In this document: in pieces, positions 62,561 to 64,000 of the stretch
Numbering within the stretch: position 1 is the first letter of the stretch
Layout of the letters: each line of letters opens with the position of its first letter
Assembly (NCBI GenBank): GCA_036002045.1
Contig: DASYTT010000139.1
Coordinates: 1-64,000 of the forward strand
Length of the DNA: 64,000 nt
From: JABFSM01 sp036002045
GTDB taxonomy: Bacteria; Gemmatimonadota; Gemmatimonadetes; Gemmatimonadales; GWC2-71-9
Direction of reading: 5' to 3'
Translations under genes and position numbers: made by a program
The notes under the pieces: model-generated
Seen by the model: only the letters and a program-made list of their open reading frames with translations
What the model was told of the DNA's origin: nothing
Database searches by the model: none

Positions 62561-64000
62561 ATGCGCCGCCTCTTCCGCCTCAGCGTGCGGCCCCCGGCCG
62601 TCGAGCAGGAAGTCGACGCCGAGCTGGAGTTTCACCTGGAAGCCGAAGCGGCGCGGCTGGTGGCGCTGGGGATGCGGCCCGACGCAGCCGAAAAGGAAGC
62701 CCGCCGCCGCTTCGGCGATCTGCGTTTCACGCGGGAAACACTCGTGACCATCGACAAGCAGCGCCGTGGCCAGGAACGCCGGGCCGGATGGGCTGAAGAC
62801 TTATGGCAAGACCTGGGCTACGCGCTGCGCGGCTTCCGCCGCCAACGGGGGTTCGCGGTGCTGGTAATTGCGACCCTGGGGCTCGGTATCGGCGCCAATG
62901 CCACCATGTTCGGGATCGTGGACCGGATTCTGTTCCGGCCCCCGGCGTTTCTGAAGCACCCCGGGCTGTCCGACCGGGTCTACCTCCGCTACCCCGACGC
63001 AGACGGCGGCGAGCGGGTCGACCACAACATCAGCTATCACCGCTACCGCGATCTCGTGGCGGGGGCGCGCACCCTTTCCGCCGGCGCCGCGTTCTATGAC
63101 GCGGATCGCATCGTGGGCGTCGGCGACCCGGCGCGCGAGCTGGGTGTGTCGCTGGTGACCGCCGGTTTCTGGGGGATGTTCGACGTCCGGCCTGTCCTCG
63201 GCCGCTTCTTCGGCGAAGCGGAGGATCGGCCGCCGGCCGGGACGGCCGTGGCGGTGCTGGGCTACGGCTACTGGCAGTCCGCCTACGGCGGCGACCCCTC
63301 CGCGCTGGGCAAATCGGTCTTCATCGGAGCACGGCCTTACACCATCATCGGCGTGGCCCCGCGCGGATTCGAGGGTCTCTCGTTGCGCCAGGTTTCCCTC
63401 TTCATCCCCCTTACTGCGGGGGCATTTGACGATGCCGGGGACCGCTATGTAGACCGTTACGGCTTCTCCTGGCTCGAGATCCTGCTCCGGCGCCGCCCCG
63501 GAGTCACCCGCGATGCCGCGAACACGGATCTTACGCTGGTATTTCAGCAGAGCCTGAGCGCGCAGCCGGATGCCAAGCCCGACATCGTTTCCCGCTCGCG
63601 GGTGGAGCTGGCGCCCGTGCTCCACGATCGCGGCCCCGAGCCGCGCGGGGAAGCGCGGGTCGCGGTCTGGCTCGCGGGGGTTGCGGTAGTGGTGCTGCTG
63701 ATTGCCTGCGCCAATGTCGCCAACCTGCTGCTGGCTCGGGCGCTGCGGCGCCGGCGCGAGATTGCGGTGCGCCTGGCCTTGGGCGTTGCGCGCGGGCGAC
63801 TGCTCCGCCAACTGCTCACCGAGAGCACTCTGCTCGCGCTGCTGGGCGGCGCGTCGGGTCTACTGATCGCCCACTATGGCGGCGGGGTGTTGCGGAGAGC
63901 GCTGCTTTCCTTTGTCGACTGGAACGCCACCAGCCTGTTTGATCGGCGCATGCTCCTCTTTACCGCGGTGAGCGCGCTATTCACCGGAGTACTCACCGGC
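62561..64000 (+). CDS. ADOP/MacB-FtsX-type permease 3 (runs off the window)
   Basis: This open frame is read directly from the sequence and remains open at the end, with about 480 residues visible. A helical N-domain (EQEVDAELEFHLEAEAARL, RFGDLRFTRE) typical of ADOP proteins precedes the permease: DLGYALRGFRRQRGFAVLVI, GLGIGANATMFGIVDRILF, a MacB-like periplasmic core and the start of the transmembrane block (VAVVVLLIACANVANLLLAR). It is presumably controlled by the PadR encoded just upstream. The 3' half lies beyond the window. Confidence 0.93.
   Translation, partial: MRRLFRLSVRPPAVEQEVDAELEFHLEAEAARLVALGMRPDAAEKEARRRFGDLRFTRETLVTIDKQRRGQERRAGWAEDLWQDLGYALRGFRRQRGFAVLVIATLGLGIGANATMFGIVDRILFRPPAFLKHPGLSDRVYLRYPDADGGERVDHNISYHRYRDLVAGARTLSAGAAFYDADRIVGVGDPARELGVSLVTAGFWGMFDVRPVLGRFFGEAEDRPPAGTAVAVLGYGYWQSAYGGDPSALGKSVFIGARPYTIIGVAPRGFEGLSLRQVSLFIPLTAGAFDDAGDRYVDRYGFSWLEILLRRRPGVTRDAANTDLTLVFQQSLSAQPDAKPDIVSRSRVELAPVLHDRGPEPRGEARVAVWLAGVAVVVLLIACANVANLLLARALRRRREIAVRLALGVARGRLLRQLLTESTLLALLGGASGLLIAHYGGGVLRRALLSFVDWNATSLFDRRMLLFTAVSALFTGVLTG

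Overview
The window is about 64 kb of GC-rich, tightly packed bacterial chromosome, most likely from a soil or freshwater Gemmatimonadota-like organism. This assignment is an inference. It rests on the combination of a complete six-gene alternative complex III operon, three FtsX/MacB permeases of the acidobacterial duplicated orphan permease (ADOP) type with PadR regulators, paired DUF4097 proteins, ECF sigma/anti-sigma pairs and bacterial ceramide genes. No rRNA, tRNA, insertion sequence, prophage or CRISPR array was seen.

Layout. 0-7.4 kb: translation initiation factor IF-1, a cold-shock protein, then a long minus-strand series (SRPBCC-epimerase fusion, queC, queE, a degenerate HD protein, a GAF-like/GGDEF diguanylate cyclase and a pseudokinase-kinase). 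7.5-17 kb: arginine decarboxylase with an apparent non-canonical start, citrate synthase, queF, an acyl-CoA dehydrogenase coupled to its TetR regulator, a Y-family polymerase, and a molybdate/tungstate-type ABC transporter without a binding protein. 17-26.4 kb: a hydroxyacid dehydrogenase, a TrmJ-like methyltransferase and actABCDEF (alternative complex III, quinol:cytochrome c/copper-protein oxidoreductase). 26.4-33.8 kb: ECF sigma/anti-sigma, a cysteine-cluster protein, a blue copper lipoprotein behind a perfect CRP-type palindrome, and a four-gene operon that reads as bacterial ceramide synthesis (serine palmitoyltransferase, bCerS-like acyltransferase, CerR-like reductase, PAP2/AUR1-like enzyme). 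33.8-42.6 kb: an M6 metalloprotease with a dockerin-like tail, a one-Fe-S/two-molybdopterin-subunit oxidoreductase, and two DUF4440 lipoproteins. 42.6-51.6 kb: an ABC exporter operon with TetR, a penicillin-acylase-like Ntn hydrolase, a secreted metallo-beta-lactamase-fold protein, a TonB-plug-like mini-protein, and an SPFH/ribbon-helix-helix pair. 51.8-64 kb: an ECF sigma/anti-sigma/DUF4097 envelope operon followed by ADOP permeases, PadR regulators and a CapA-like protein. The last permease runs off the window.

The most unusual feature is a class of short tandem repeats with 7- or 8-bp units at more than twenty places. Each locus has its own unit, many are built as two mirrored arms that could fold into long hairpins, and most sit exactly on gene boundaries, often supplying the stop codon. 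Some lie in coding sequence at tolerant positions: a signal peptide, a juxtamembrane linker, an inter-domain linker, protein termini and, most strikingly, just before the autoprocessing serine of the acylase. The same unit recurs at unrelated loci. This looks like an active genome-wide repeat-generating process that I cannot assign to a known element class.
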